DNA from: Pseudoclavibacter terrae
GTDB lineage: Bacteria; Actinomycetota; Actinomycetes; Actinomycetales; Microbacteriaceae
Assembly: GCF_008831075.1 (NCBI RefSeq)
Contig: NZ_WBJX01000003.1
Span: 1-64,000, forward strand
Direction of reading: 5' to 3'
Length of the DNA stretch: 64,000 nucleotides
A program made the translations under genes and the position numbers. Below the pieces are notes generated by a model. That model was not told the origin of the DNA, made no database searches, and worked only from the letters and a program-made list of their open reading frames with translations. Position 1 is the first letter of the stretch. Each line of letters starts with the position of its first letter. This document shows positions 33,047 through 41,570 of this stretch, piece after piece.

Positions 33047-34507
33047 CTAGTCGTGTCTACCCTGCGTACCTACCGTTTGGGTGGACGCTCCGTCGGGTGT
33101 TGGCGGAAGCGTTCGACGGTCCGTCCCCCGCTGCACGAAGACCCAGATGACGACGCCGAGCGCGAGCAGTCCGAGTGCGATGGCGAGCTCGAGGAAGCCT
33201 CCGTATCCGGTGACGGAGAAGCCCGTGGCACCGACCACGAGGATGATCGCGAGAATCACGGAGAGGACGATCGAGAGTGGGACGAAGAAACGGGGCAGCT
33301 TGATGGGCCGGTCGGCGTCGGGGCGGTCCTTGCGGAGCAGGAAGAAACCTGAGACTGCGAGCAGGTGCGTGAGTATGTAGCCGAGGTTGCCCGTGACGAT
33401 GATCGCGAGCGGGTTCTGCAGCACGACGAGGATGACGACGTTCATGACGAGCATCACGTTGAGGGAGCGCAGCGGCACGCCGCGCTTGTTGAGCACACCC
33501 AGCCCCCGGACGGTCACGCCCTCCTTGCCCATGTTGAAGAGCACTCGCGAGGCGTCCGCGACAGAGGTCGTCATGATGAGCAGGAGCGACGCGATGAGGC
33601 ACACGACCATGAAGTCGGATGCGCCGCCGACCAGGTTCGCGAAACTCGCGACGAAGAACGTGGCTGGGTCTTCGGCGATCGCGGCCTCGCCGGCGTACCC
33701 GCCGAGTGTGAGCGGAACGAGGAAGAAGACGCCGAGGCAGAACAGCACGGAGGCCTTGATGGCGCGCGTCGTGTCCTTCACGGAGTCTCGGTACTCGGGT
33801 GCGAAGGTCGCGCAGACCTCGATGCCGAACGTCGTCCAGGCCATGATGTAGAGCCAGACGATCGCCGTGTGGAGGCCCTCTATGCCGTGCAGGTTCCAGG
33901 TGAGCTCCATGGGGGCCCAGTCCGACTGGAACAGCGGGAAGACGATGAAGACGAAGAGCGGGATCATGAGGATGGCCGCGGTCACGTAGACGAACGTCAT
34001 GGTGACGCGAACGCCGATGACGTTGATCAGGTACATGACGCCGATCACGATGAGGCCGATCATGACGGGGAACGTGATCGAGATGGGTCCGAGCTGCAGC
34101 ACCCAGTCCTGGTCGGGGAACCATTGAGCCATGACGAGGGATCCGGTGACGGCGCCGTAGGTGGCGAGGTTCGTTCCCCACGGCAGCCAGTAGCCGACCC
34201 CGGCGAGCGGAGCGACCCACGGCGCCCGCTTCTTCCACGCTTCTGCCGCGTAGTGGGCGATGCCACCCGAGGACTCCGGGAACATGGTCGCCAGCTCCGT
34301 GTAGATCCAGTTGACGCCCATCGCGAGCAGCATGGAGATCGCCCAGAGCACAGCGGCGCCCCACCCGCCAAGTCCTGCGATGGATGCTCCGAGCGTGGCG
34401 ATGAGTGCGGCCGGCATGGTCATCGCCATGGCGAAGCCGTCGAACCAGCGCATGCGCTTGGGGAGGTGCTCGGCTTGGGCGGCGGCAGTGATCTGTTCTG
34501 TCGACAT
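33047..34507 (-). CDS. APC family amino acid/amine permease
   Basis: A 486-residue permease with about twelve hydrophobic segments. The first helix shows FDGFAMAMTMPAALIATLGA then IAGLGGWGAAVLWAI, the APC entry motif, and PESSGGIAHYAAEAWKKR (about 76-93) is a typical loop. I use the ATG at 34507, with GGAG six to seven bases upstream, rather than the one four codons earlier. It precedes the oxidase gene by 44 bp on the same strand and should import the amine that the oxidase and dehydrogenase break down. Confidence 0.86.
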   Translation of the reverse strand: MSTEQITAAAQAEHLPKRMRWFDGFAMAMTMPAALIATLGASIAGLGGWGAAVLWAISMLLAMGVNWIYTELATMFPESSGGIAHYAAEAWKKRAPWVAPLAGVGYWLPWGTNLATYGAVTGSLVMAQWFPDQDWVLQLGPISITFPVMIGLIVIGVMYLINVIGVRVTMTFVYVTAAILMIPLFVFIVFPLFQSDWAPMELTWNLHGIEGLHTAIVWLYIMAWTTFGIEVCATFAPEYRDSVKDTTRAIKASVLFCLGVFFLVPLTLGGYAGEAAIAEDPATFFVASFANLVGGASDFMVVCLIASLLLIMTTSVADASRVLFNMGKEGVTVRGLGVLNKRGVPLRSLNVMLVMNVVILVVLQNPLAIIVTGNLGYILTHLLAVSGFFLLRKDRPDADRPIKLPRFFVPLSIVLSVILAIILVVGATGFSVTGYGGFLELAIALGLLALGVVIWVFVQRGTDRRTLPPTPDGASTQTVGTQGRHD

Positions 34508-34704
34508 GCGTGACTCCATAGGTTCGGGGGCGGCGATGCTCTCGCCGTCGCAGTGCGCCTAATCTGACCGTGACTTCTTCGTCAGCGCAAGATATTGACG
34601 CTCAACTTGCTGAAAACGTAACTGCTGCGAAACATAACTGCTTGTTCGTCAGAAAGCAACGTCGTATGGTGAAGGGGATCGTTCACCACACAAGGAGGTG
34701 CGGA
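34508..34704. promoter_or_regulatory. divergent promoter region, permease / aldehyde dehydrogenase
   Basis: The 197-bp gap is much richer in A/T than its flanks. It holds TAACTGCT twice (34619-34626 and 34635-34642, 16 bp apart), a TTGACG hexamer at 34595 that could be a -35 element, and the hairpin-forming TGGTGAA/TTCACCA pair at 34667-34688, just ahead of the AAGGAGG ribosome site. The Lrp-type protein encoded at 36288 is the obvious candidate regulator. Confidence 0.5.
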
Positions 34705-36165
34705 GTGACAACTCTGCCTGCAGCAACCCGTACCCAGCTCTTCCTCGCTGGAGACTTCGTCGATGGCTCCACCGGGGAGCAGACCGACGTCGTGAGTCCC
34801 GTGACCGGCCAGATCATCGCGTCCATAGCGGTGCCGGGCCAGGCTGATCTCGACAAGGCCGTCGAGAAGGCACGGGTCGCGCAGAAGGCGTGGCGCAAGC
34901 TCGGCGTCTTCGAGCGCGCCAAGGTCTGCCACCGCATCGGCGACGCAATCGAGCGACGCGTCGACGAACTCGCACGACTCCAGACACTCGAGCAGGGCAA
35001 GCCGGTCGCCGAGTCGATCGCGGACATCAAGGAGGCGGCACAGCTCTTCCACCTGCACGCCGAGGACGCACTGCGCCTCTACGGCGAGACGCTCCCATCG
35101 AGCGACGTCGACAAGCGGATGTTCACCTACCGCGCCCCAGTCGGCACGTGGGGCATCATCACCCCCTGGAACTTCCCGCTCCTCATGTTCACGGAGTTCG
35201 TAGCCCCCGGCCTCGCGACCGGCAACGCCTGCATCGTCAAGCCACCGAGCAACACGCCCCTCGCCGTCCTGGCCGCTATGGACTGCCTCCTCGAAGCCGG
35301 GGTTCCAGACGGACTCGTGAGCGTGCTTCCCGGTGACGGCGCGTTCGGCTCGCAGCTGGTCTCGCATCCCGGCATCGACGCGATCGGCTTCATCGGCTCC
35401 TCGGCCACCGGCGCGAAGATCGTCCAGACCGCCGGCCTCAAGCGCTCGCTCATGGAGTGCTCCGGCAATGGGCCCATCGTCGTTCTCGAAGACGCGAACA
35501 TCGAACGCGCCGCGAAAGCAGCCGTCGACTCGGCGTTCTACTGCGGTGGACAGGTGTGCTGCGCGACCGAGCGACTCATCGTGCACCACCGCGTGCACGA
35601 CGCGTTCGTCGAATCGGCGCTCGCCTACGCGAGCTCGCACGTCGTGCTCGGCAACCCGTTCGACGCATCCGTCAACCTCGGCCCGCTCAACAACGAGGGT
35701 GTCGCCGCGAAGATGGACCGCCACCTCGACGAGGCTCGCCGCCTCGGCTTCGACGTGCTCCTCGGCGGAGGGCGATCCGCGGGTCACCCCACCGACCTCT
35801 ACTACGACTTCACGATCGTCGACGGGGTCAGCGAAGCCAGCCTCCTCTCGCAGGAGGAGTCGTTCGGGCCGGTGCTGCCGATCCTCACCGCGCAGGACGA
35901 CGACGACGCGCTCCGGATCGCGAACGCAGACCGCCTCGGCCTGCAGTCGGCAGTCTTCACGGAGAGCCTCAGCAAGGCGTACCGCTTCATCGAGGAGCTC
36001 GAGACGGGTCAGGTGATCGTCAACGATTCCAACGGCTGGTGGGACATCAACATGCCGTTCGGTGGCGCGGGCGGCAAGGGAACCGGATGGGGACGCATCG
36101 GCGGCATGTACACGCTCCACGACATGACCGACCTCCGCACCGGCGCCATCCACGTCGGCTCCTAG
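34705..36165 (+). CDS. NAD(P)-dependent aldehyde dehydrogenase
   Basis: A 486-residue aldehyde dehydrogenase. TPWNFPLLMF and IVKPPSNTP (about 156-187) form the cofactor site, the general base is in LMECSGNGP (about 250-258, replacing the commoner LELGGK), and the nucleophile cysteine is in GGQVCCATERL (about 284-294). The GTG at 34705 has AAGGAGG six bases ahead; the upstream frame is intergenic. It faces the permease-oxidase operon and is followed by an Lrp regulator, so it most likely oxidises the aldehyde from amine oxidation, such as an aminobutyraldehyde. Specificity is not fixed by the sequence. Confidence 0.86.
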   Translation: MTTLPAATRTQLFLAGDFVDGSTGEQTDVVSPVTGQIIASIAVPGQADLDKAVEKARVAQKAWRKLGVFERAKVCHRIGDAIERRVDELARLQTLEQGKPVAESIADIKEAAQLFHLHAEDALRLYGETLPSSDVDKRMFTYRAPVGTWGIITPWNFPLLMFTEFVAPGLATGNACIVKPPSNTPLAVLAAMDCLLEAGVPDGLVSVLPGDGAFGSQLVSHPGIDAIGFIGSSATGAKIVQTAGLKRSLMECSGNGPIVVLEDANIERAAKAAVDSAFYCGGQVCCATERLIVHHRVHDAFVESALAYASSHVVLGNPFDASVNLGPLNNEGVAAKMDRHLDEARRLGFDVLLGGGRSAGHPTDLYYDFTIVDGVSEASLLSQEESFGPVLPILTAQDDDDALRIANADRLGLQSAVFTESLSKAYRFIEELETGQVIVNDSNGWWDINMPFGGAGGKGTGWGRIGGMYTLHDMTDLRTGAIHVGS

Positions 36166-36180
36166 GCGGATCCCAGCGGT

Positions 36181-36218
36181 CGGGTCCTGCCGCGGCGTGC
36201 ACGCTGCGACAGGACCCG
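36181..36218. terminator. hairpin after aldehyde dehydrogenase
   Basis: CGGGTCCTGCCGC (36181-36193) pairs with GCGACAGGACCCG (36206-36218) with one mismatch. It lies 15 bp past the aldehyde dehydrogenase stop and ahead of the Lrp gene. Confidence 0.6.
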
Positions 36219-36287
36219 CCCCGTCGTGCGAGCATGAAAGCAGGTCAGAACGTGATGAGACCGCAGCAAAGAAATCGAGGAGCGGCC

Positions 36288-36740
36288 GTGAACGAACTTG
36301 ACGACATTGATCGGCAGCTCATCGCGATCCTCCAGAAGGATGGGCGGCGCTCGTTCAAGGACATCGCCGACGAGACAGGCCATCCCGCGTCGTCGGTCAG
36401 ATACCGCGTTCAACGCCTCGAGGACTCGGGCATCCTGCAGATCGTGGGCATCGCGAATCCGCTCTCGATCGGCTTCGACCACCTCGCCATGGTGGGGATC
36501 CACTGTGAGCCCGGATATGCCCGCAGCGTCTGCGAAGCGCTCTCCGCGCTCCCCGAGACCAGCTACGTCGTGCTGACGAGCGGGGGCTTCGACGTCATGG
36601 TCGAGGTCATCTGCCGGGACATGGAGCACTACAAGGAGCTGCTCCTCGAACGCCTGCAGACCACCGAGGGGGTGCGGCGCACGGAGACCTTCTTCGTCCT
36701 CGAAGCCCACAAGCTCGCCTACGGGTGGGGTGTCGGATAG
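36288..36740 (+). CDS. Lrp/AsnC family transcriptional regulator
   Basis: A 150-residue regulator. LDDIDRQLIAILQKDGRRSF then KDIADETGHPASSVRYRVQR (about 3-42) is the AsnC-type helix-turn-helix, followed by a RAM ligand-binding domain (YVVLTSGGFDVMVEVICRD about 92-110). The GTG at 36288 has GAGGAGC six to seven bases ahead. It follows the aldehyde dehydrogenase on the same strand, beyond a hairpin, and is the likely regulator of the amine catabolism genes. Confidence 0.87.
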   Translation: MNELDDIDRQLIAILQKDGRRSFKDIADETGHPASSVRYRVQRLEDSGILQIVGIANPLSIGFDHLAMVGIHCEPGYARSVCEALSALPETSYVVLTSGGFDVMVEVICRDMEHYKELLLERLQTTEGVRRTETFFVLEAHKLAYGWGVG

Positions 36741-36843
36741 CCGCAACCTCGGCGACACTTGCGGTGGATGCACCACCCTCAGCGCTACCCTCGTGGTCAC
36801 GCGGCCCCATGATCGGTGTCGCGTCATCGAACAAGGGGAGATC

Positions 36844-37500
36844 ATGACCGACATCTCAGAACTGCTCAAGCTCATTCCCGTCGACGACATCGCCAGCCAG
36901 CTGGGTGTCGACAAGCAGACCGCCGAGCAGGGGATCCAGGCAGCGTTGCCGACCCTCATCGGTGGTCTCCGGGCGAACGCGGCCGACCCCGCTGGTGCCG
37001 CGTCGCTCGAGCACGCGCTCGAGAAGAAGGACACATCCCTCGTCGAGGGCCGCGTCTCCCTCGCAGACATCGACACGAACGACGGCGAGAAGATCGTCAA
37101 GAACGTCTTCGGCAACAACACCGACCAGGTCGCGGCGGCCCTCGGCTCAGCGCCGGGCGGACAGACCTCGGGGCTCGTGCAGAAGCTGCTCCCGATTCTT
37201 GCCCCGATCGTGCTCGCGTGGCTCGCGAAGAAGTTCCTCGGCGGCCAGCAGGGCGCATCCACGACCGCGGGCTCGGGTTCGGGCGGCGGGCTCGAGGACC
37301 TGCTCGGCGGGATCCTGGGCGGTGGGTCCGGGTCCTCGGCCGGGGCGACCAACGCCGGTGGTGGAGCGGGCGGCGGGCTCGGCGACATCCTCGGGCAGGT
37401 GCTCGGCGGCGCGAGCGGTTCCGGCAAGCCAGCAGGTGGAGGACTCGGCGGCGGCCTAGGAGACATTCTCGGCGGGCTGCTCGGCGGCGGCAAGCGCTGA
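36844..37500 (+). CDS. DUF937 (YidB-like) protein with Gly-rich tail
   Basis: A 218-residue protein. The DUF937 domain spans about 1-130: ELLKLIPVDDIASQLGVDKQ, then ALPTLIGGLRANAADPAGAA, then a hydrophobic VQKLLPILAPIVLAWLAKKF. The rest is a low-complexity Gly/Ser tail with three repeats of the form GGGLGDILGxxLGG. The tail may be a flexible or self-associating segment. Function of the family is unknown. It is monocistronic, with a bulged hairpin after it. Confidence 0.85.
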   Translation: MTDISELLKLIPVDDIASQLGVDKQTAEQGIQAALPTLIGGLRANAADPAGAASLEHALEKKDTSLVEGRVSLADIDTNDGEKIVKNVFGNNTDQVAAALGSAPGGQTSGLVQKLLPILAPIVLAWLAKKFLGGQQGASTTAGSGSGGGLEDLLGGILGGGSGSSAGATNAGGGAGGGLGDILGQVLGGASGSGKPAGGGLGGGLGDILGGLLGGGKR

Positions 37501-37513
37501 CCCGTCGGGCAGC

Positions 37514-37572
37514 GGATGCGCGCGGGAGGGAGTGCCGGCCGAGCAGTACCGGCCCGCCCCTCCCCCGCATCC
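37514..37572. terminator. imperfect hairpin after DUF937 gene
   Basis: GGATGCG...GGGAGGG...GCCGG pairs, with bulges, to CCGGC...CCCCTCCC...CGCATCC (37514-37572). It begins 13 bp after the DUF937 stop. Confidence 0.45.
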
Positions 37573-37669
37573 CGAAACGCACCAGACGGCCGAGCACCCA
37601 GCGGACCTGACCGCCCCTACCGCCTCGTGAAATGAGTCCCGTATCTTCGACCCCGCCTCCGAGACCTTC

Positions 37670-38659
37670 GTGGCCGCCCTCGCTCTCGTGGCGTTCGCGC
37701 TCGTCACCGTCGGCGCGATCGCGCTCCTCCTCACGAGACTGCCGGTCTGGCCCAGCTCGCGACTGCTGCTCACGCCGCTCGCAGCGCAGCACCGCCTGAC
37801 CCGCCTCGACGACGACAGCCGTGGCTGGGAGACGGCGCTCGCGGGCGAACTCGTGTGGCTCGCCCATCGCGGCGCTCTGCGCATCCACGAGACAGAGGAC
37901 GCGGGCGCCGCGCAACGGATCACCGACGCCGGCTACCGCGCCCCGCGCTCGACCGGATGGGAGATCGAATGGCTCGGTGCGGACCCGCTGCTCCCCGCAT
38001 GGTCCAGCGCCGTCATCGACGCCTGCTTCCCTGGCGGCAGGCGCGCCCGCGGCAACCGCGCACGAGTCGACCGCACTGGAGCAGACGACTCCGCCCGCCG
38101 CGCCGCCATGAAGTCCGCGGTGGTCGCCGAGCTCGACCGCGCCCGGGTCGACCGCACTGACCGCGACGGCTGGGTCTCGCGGCTGCTCGCCAGCCCCTAC
38201 AGTCGCGCGTTCGCCGGACTCCTCATCGTGCCGATCGGGTTGCTCCTGCTCACCCCGTGGCTCCCCGCATGGGCGGTTCCGATCTTCCTCGTCGCACTCG
38301 CCGCGGTCGTCGTGCTCACGTTCATCCGCCCACCGTTGCAGCGACGCTGGACGAAGCTCTGGGAGCGGTACCGGACCGAGAGCCAGCACCTGCACGAGCT
38401 CCCCCTCGACGAGCGCGGCACCGGAGCCACCCGAATCGTCTACCTCGACGCGTTCGCCGAGAACCTCGGCTTCGCAGACCTCGTCGCCTACGGGTCCTCA
38501 GAGGACATGGCACGCGGCTACGCGCAGCAAGCCGATGCGATGGTGCGCGAGGGACTCCTCCACGACATCCGTCCCGAATGGCTGCTGCCGGCCCGCGAAC
38601 GGCCGACCCAGAAACACCTCACCGACCTCATCGACGGGTTCCTCTTCACCGTGCGCTGA
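37670..38659 (+). CDS. hypothetical membrane protein, DUF2207-like
   Basis: A 329-residue protein with one N-terminal hydrophobic helix (ALVAFALVTVGAIALLL) and a central pair (FAGLLIVPIGLLLLTPWL and VPIFLVALAAVVVLTF, about 184-220). The last 100 residues are soluble and include YLDAFAENLGFADLVAYGS and MVREGLLHDIRPEWLL. The layout recalls the C-terminal part of DUF2207 predicted membrane proteins. The GTG at 37670 has only a weak ribosome site, so the start is uncertain. Confidence 0.65.
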   Translation: MAALALVAFALVTVGAIALLLTRLPVWPSSRLLLTPLAAQHRLTRLDDDSRGWETALAGELVWLAHRGALRIHETEDAGAAQRITDAGYRAPRSTGWEIEWLGADPLLPAWSSAVIDACFPGGRRARGNRARVDRTGADDSARRAAMKSAVVAELDRARVDRTDRDGWVSRLLASPYSRAFAGLLIVPIGLLLLTPWLPAWAVPIFLVALAAVVVLTFIRPPLQRRWTKLWERYRTESQHLHELPLDERGTGATRIVYLDAFAENLGFADLVAYGSSEDMARGYAQQADAMVREGLLHDIRPEWLLPARERPTQKHLTDLIDGFLFTVR

Positions 38660-38691
38660 AGCCGACGCCGGGCATACGCGGATGCTCGCGG

Positions 38692-38733
38692 TGCGCGGAC
38701 CCTCCTGCCCGCGCCGTGGGGCGGGCCCGCGCA
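38692..38733. terminator. hairpin between convergent genes
   Basis: TGCGCGG (38692-38698) pairs with CCGCGCA (38727-38733), with further GC-rich pairing inside. It lies between the convergent membrane protein and NTF2-like genes and could serve both. Confidence 0.4.
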
Positions 38734-38742
38734 TCCACACCC

Positions 38743-39075
38743 CTAGCGGTGCGACGGGATGTGGAACGTCTTCACCTTGTCGCCCTCGACCGTGACGAAT
38801 GCGCGCGACGTGCCATTGAAGCGGTTGCTGCGCCAGTCGAAGAACAGCTCAGTCGTGTCTCCCTCGGTGGTGGCATCCTTGATCACCATCTGAGCGCTCT
38901 GCCCGATGGCGTCGCTCTGCGACCAGCTGCTGACGCCCTCACGACCCTCGAGCACGCGACCCCAGTCGTCGACCGAGCCATCCTCCGCGAACGCGTCGAC
39001 GAACGCCTGCTCGTCTCCGCTGTTGATCGCGTCGACAAGAGCCTGCACCGGCGCAGGCACTGTGAAATCAGTCAT
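38743..39075 (-). CDS. NTF2-like (SnoaL-like) small protein
   Basis: A 110-residue NTF2-fold protein: LVDAINSGDEQAFVDAFAED (about 13-32), GSVDDWGRVLEG, then strand FFDWRSNRFNGTSRAFVTVE and a final KVKTFHIPSHR. Such proteins bind or convert small hydrophobic ligands, or are merely scaffolds; no catalytic pair can be named here. The ATG at 39075 is divergent from the diaminobutyrate transaminase gene. Confidence 0.8.
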   Translation of the reverse strand: MTDFTVPAPVQALVDAINSGDEQAFVDAFAEDGSVDDWGRVLEGREGVSSWSQSDAIGQSAQMVIKDATTEGDTTELFFDWRSNRFNGTSRAFVTVEGDKVKTFHIPSHR

Positions 39076-39278
39076 GGAACCCCCATCTCTCCGCGGGCGA
39101 AGGCCGCCCGAACGGCCACAATGTAGCAAGCCAGCCTCCGGATTCCCGGGCATGGCCGTAAGCTCGGAATCTCAGGATGCGCGGCAACCCGCCCTGCGCT
39201 TCCGACCTCCGCCTCTTTCCAAGGCAAGCCCGGCTCGTCAAAAACAGGCCACGTCAACAAGCAGAAGGTGAATTGAGC

Positions 39279-40604
39279 ATGAGCGACTTCTCGCCCCTTG
39301 AAGTATTCGACCGTCGCGAGTCAGAAGTCCGCGGATACATCCGCTCGTTCCCCGTGGTCTTCGACCGCGCGTCCGGCTCCACCCTGGTGACCGCGGACGG
39401 CGACGAGTACCTGGACTTCTTCGCCGGCGCCGGCGTGCTCAACTACGGGCACAACAACCCGCTCTTCACGAAGGCCCTCGTCGAGTACATCGAGCACGGC
39501 GGCATCCTGCACGGGCTCGACATGGCGACGTCCGCGAAGCGCGCCTTCATCGAAGCGTTCGAGCAGTACGTGCTCGAGCCCCGCGGCTACGACTACAAGA
39601 TCCAGTTCACCGGCCCGACCGGCGCGAACGCCGTCGAGGCCGCCCTCAAGGTCGCCCGCCAGGCGACCGGCCGCACCAATGTGGTCGCGTTCACGAACGG
39701 CTTCCACGGCCTCAGCCTCGGCGCCGTCGCCGTCACCGGCAACAAGAAGTACCGCGACGCCGCCGGCACCACCCTCGGCGATGTCACGCGCCTCCCCTTC
39801 GAGGGCTACCTGGGCGACAAGCTCGACACGCTCGACCTGTTCGAGAAGATGCTCGACGACACCGGCAGCGGACTCGACCTGCCCGCCGCTGTCATCGTCG
39901 AAGCCATCCAGGGCGAGGGCGGCATCAACGTCGCGAGCCCGGAGTGGCTGCGACGCCTCCGCACGATCACGGAGGAACGCGGTATCCTCCTCATCCTCGA
40001 CGAGATCCAGGCCGGCATCGGCCGCAGCGGCTCCTTCTTCGCGTTCGAGGAGTCCGGCATCGTGCCCGACCTCGTCACCGTGTCGAAGTCGATCTCCGCG
40101 TCCGGCCTGCCCATGTCGCTGGTGCTGCTCCGCCCGGCCGTGGATGTGTGGAAGCCGGGCGCCCACACGGGCACCTTCCGCGGCAACAACCTCGCGTTCG
40201 TCACCGCACGCGTCGCCCTCGAGGAGTACTGGGCCGACGACGCCTTCATGACGCAGGTCGCCGAGCGCTCCGCTGAGCTCCGCGCGGGCCTCGACGCGAT
40301 CGCCGCCGACTACCCGCAGCTCGACTTCACGGTCCGCGGCCGTGGCCTCATGTACGGCATCGTCAGCCTCCGTGACCGCGACCTCCCCTCGCGCGTCTCA
40401 GCCGAGGCGTTCCAGCGCGGGCTCGTCATCGAGACCGCAGGCGCCTTCGAGGAAGTCCTCAAATTCCTCCCCGCGCTCACGCTCACGAGCGAGGAGCTGC
40501 AGACGGGCCTCCGCATCGTGCGCGAAAGCCTCGACGCCGTCATCGCGGGTGACGACTCCGAGGCAGAGCACGCCGTCGAAGACCACGTCGCCTCGCACGC
40601 GTAG
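39279..40604 (+). CDS. ectB: diaminobutyrate-2-oxoglutarate transaminase
   Basis: A 441-residue class III transaminase of the EctB type. It opens FDRRESEVRGYIRSFPVVFD, the EctB N-terminal signature, has FTGPTGANAVEAALKVAR (about 110-127), LILDEIQAGIGRSG with Asp241, and the PLP lysine Lys270 in VTVSKSISASG. It moves an amino group from glutamate to aspartate semialdehyde, giving 2,4-diaminobutyrate. Neither ectA nor ectC lies beside it, so ectoine is unlikely to be its local purpose. Many Microbacteriaceae have diaminobutyrate in their B-type peptidoglycan, which would explain a stand-alone gene. Confidence 0.87.
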   Translation: MSDFSPLEVFDRRESEVRGYIRSFPVVFDRASGSTLVTADGDEYLDFFAGAGVLNYGHNNPLFTKALVEYIEHGGILHGLDMATSAKRAFIEAFEQYVLEPRGYDYKIQFTGPTGANAVEAALKVARQATGRTNVVAFTNGFHGLSLGAVAVTGNKKYRDAAGTTLGDVTRLPFEGYLGDKLDTLDLFEKMLDDTGSGLDLPAAVIVEAIQGEGGINVASPEWLRRLRTITEERGILLILDEIQAGIGRSGSFFAFEESGIVPDLVTVSKSISASGLPMSLVLLRPAVDVWKPGAHTGTFRGNNLAFVTARVALEEYWADDAFMTQVAERSAELRAGLDAIAADYPQLDFTVRGRGLMYGIVSLRDRDLPSRVSAEAFQRGLVIETAGAFEEVLKFLPALTLTSEELQTGLRIVRESLDAVIAGDDSEAEHAVEDHVASHA

Positions 40605-40660
40605 AGCCCCTGGCCGGGTGGCTGGGCCGCCAGGCGCATCCACCCCGCCTCGGTGTGGAA

Positions 40661-40718
40661 CATCCACACGAGAGATGCCTGTTCCTGAGCAAGGGAACAG
40701 GCATTTCTCGTGTGGATG
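40661..40718. terminator. long hairpin between convergent genes
   Basis: Arms of 25 bp at 40661-40685 and 40694-40718 differ at one position, around an 8-nt loop (tgagcaag). The core is GATGCCTGTTCC / GGAACAGGCAT. It lies between the convergent ectB and a membrane protein gene and could stop transcription from both sides. Confidence 0.7.
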
Positions 40719-40760
40719 CGGATGTGGAAGCGAGCTGGTGCAGGCGCGGCCACGGGCGGG

Positions 40761-41558
40761 TCAATGCTTGCGGGTGCCGCCTCCGGAGAACGTCGAGCCG
40801 TAGGAGTGCGGCGCCGGCGCGTGTCCGAGATCGTGGTGTCGCGGCGTCGGCTCGGCTCCCCCGGCCGGTGTCGGATCGGTGCGCTCCGCCGGTGTCGGAT
40901 CGGTGCGCTCCGCCGGTGACGGAGCCCGTTGCGCCTGCTCAGACGGTGCCGATTCGACGTGTCGTGGTGTCGGACGCGGAGCCGGATACGACGCCAGACT
41001 GGACTGCGACACAGGAGCAGGAGTTTGCGAGGCAGGCACGTACGCCGCAGGCGTTTGCGAGTCAGGCGAGTACGCCGCAGGCGCGGACGAGGCAGGCGCA
41101 GGCGAGTACGCCGCAGGCGCGGACGGGGCGGGCGCAGGCACGTATGGCGCAGGAGCGGGAGGTGCGTGTGGCACGGGCGAGTGGGACGCGGAAGCCTGCG
41201 ATCCCGAGGCCTGCTGCACCGACGCGGGGAGCCACGACGCTGGCCGCTCGGTCCGTCGAGGCGCGGCGGCCCATGGCGAGGGAGCGCTGGGCGAGCTGGG
41301 AGCCGCATCCGGGATCGCCTGCTGCACCGACAGCCCGAGAAGCGAGATGCCGCCGCTGGTGTCGGTGTCTTCGTGCAGGCCTGCGACCCCCGCTTCTCCC
41401 GCCCTGCGGCGTTCGGCCTTGCGGAGCTCCGACGCGGCCTTGGCTTTCTTCGTTCGGCGACGCTGCACGAGGATCGCCACGAGCAGGCCGAGGCCGAGCA
41501 CGAGTACGACAAGCAGTGCGAAGGCGACGATGGTGAAGATCTGATTGGTGCCGGCCAT
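40761..41558 (-). CDS. single-pass membrane protein with Ala/Pro/Ser-rich tail
   Basis: A 265-residue protein. One transmembrane helix (FTIVAFALLVVLVLGLGLLV, about 8-27) is followed by a basic stop-transfer region (QRRRTKKAKAASELRKAERR) and a long low-complexity tail. The tail contains repeats such as PAAYSPAP/PAAYVPAS and PAERTDPT twice in tandem, coded by a 24-bp DNA duplication at 40867-40914. The positive charge places the tail in the cytoplasm. Function unknown. It follows the SDR gene by 12 bp on the downstream side and may be separately transcribed. Confidence 0.7.
   Translation of the reverse strand: MAGTNQIFTIVAFALLVVLVLGLGLLVAILVQRRRTKKAKAASELRKAERRRAGEAGVAGLHEDTDTSGGISLLGLSVQQAIPDAAPSSPSAPSPWAAAPRRTERPASWLPASVQQASGSQASASHSPVPHAPPAPAPYVPAPAPSAPAAYSPAPASSAPAAYSPDSQTPAAYVPASQTPAPVSQSSLASYPAPRPTPRHVESAPSEQAQRAPSPAERTDPTPAERTDPTPAGGAEPTPRHHDLGHAPAPHSYGSTFSGGGTRKH
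40867..40914. repeat. 24-bp tandem duplication inside a coding region
   Basis: GGTGTCGGATCGGTGCGCTC plus CGCC occurs twice in tandem (40867-40890, 40891-40914) in the tail of the membrane protein gene, giving PAERTDPT twice on the minus strand. The perfect copies suggest recent duplication. Confidence 0.85.
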
Positions 41559-41570
41559 GACTGCGTCAGC

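Noticed and set aside
34570-34704. Earlier start for the aldehyde dehydrogenase
   Set aside because: The extension covers an A/T-rich promoter-like stretch with repeats, and AAGGAGG precedes the GTG at 34705.
39279-40604. Ectoine biosynthesis operon
   Set aside because: Only the transaminase is present; the next genes are a convergent membrane protein and an SDR.
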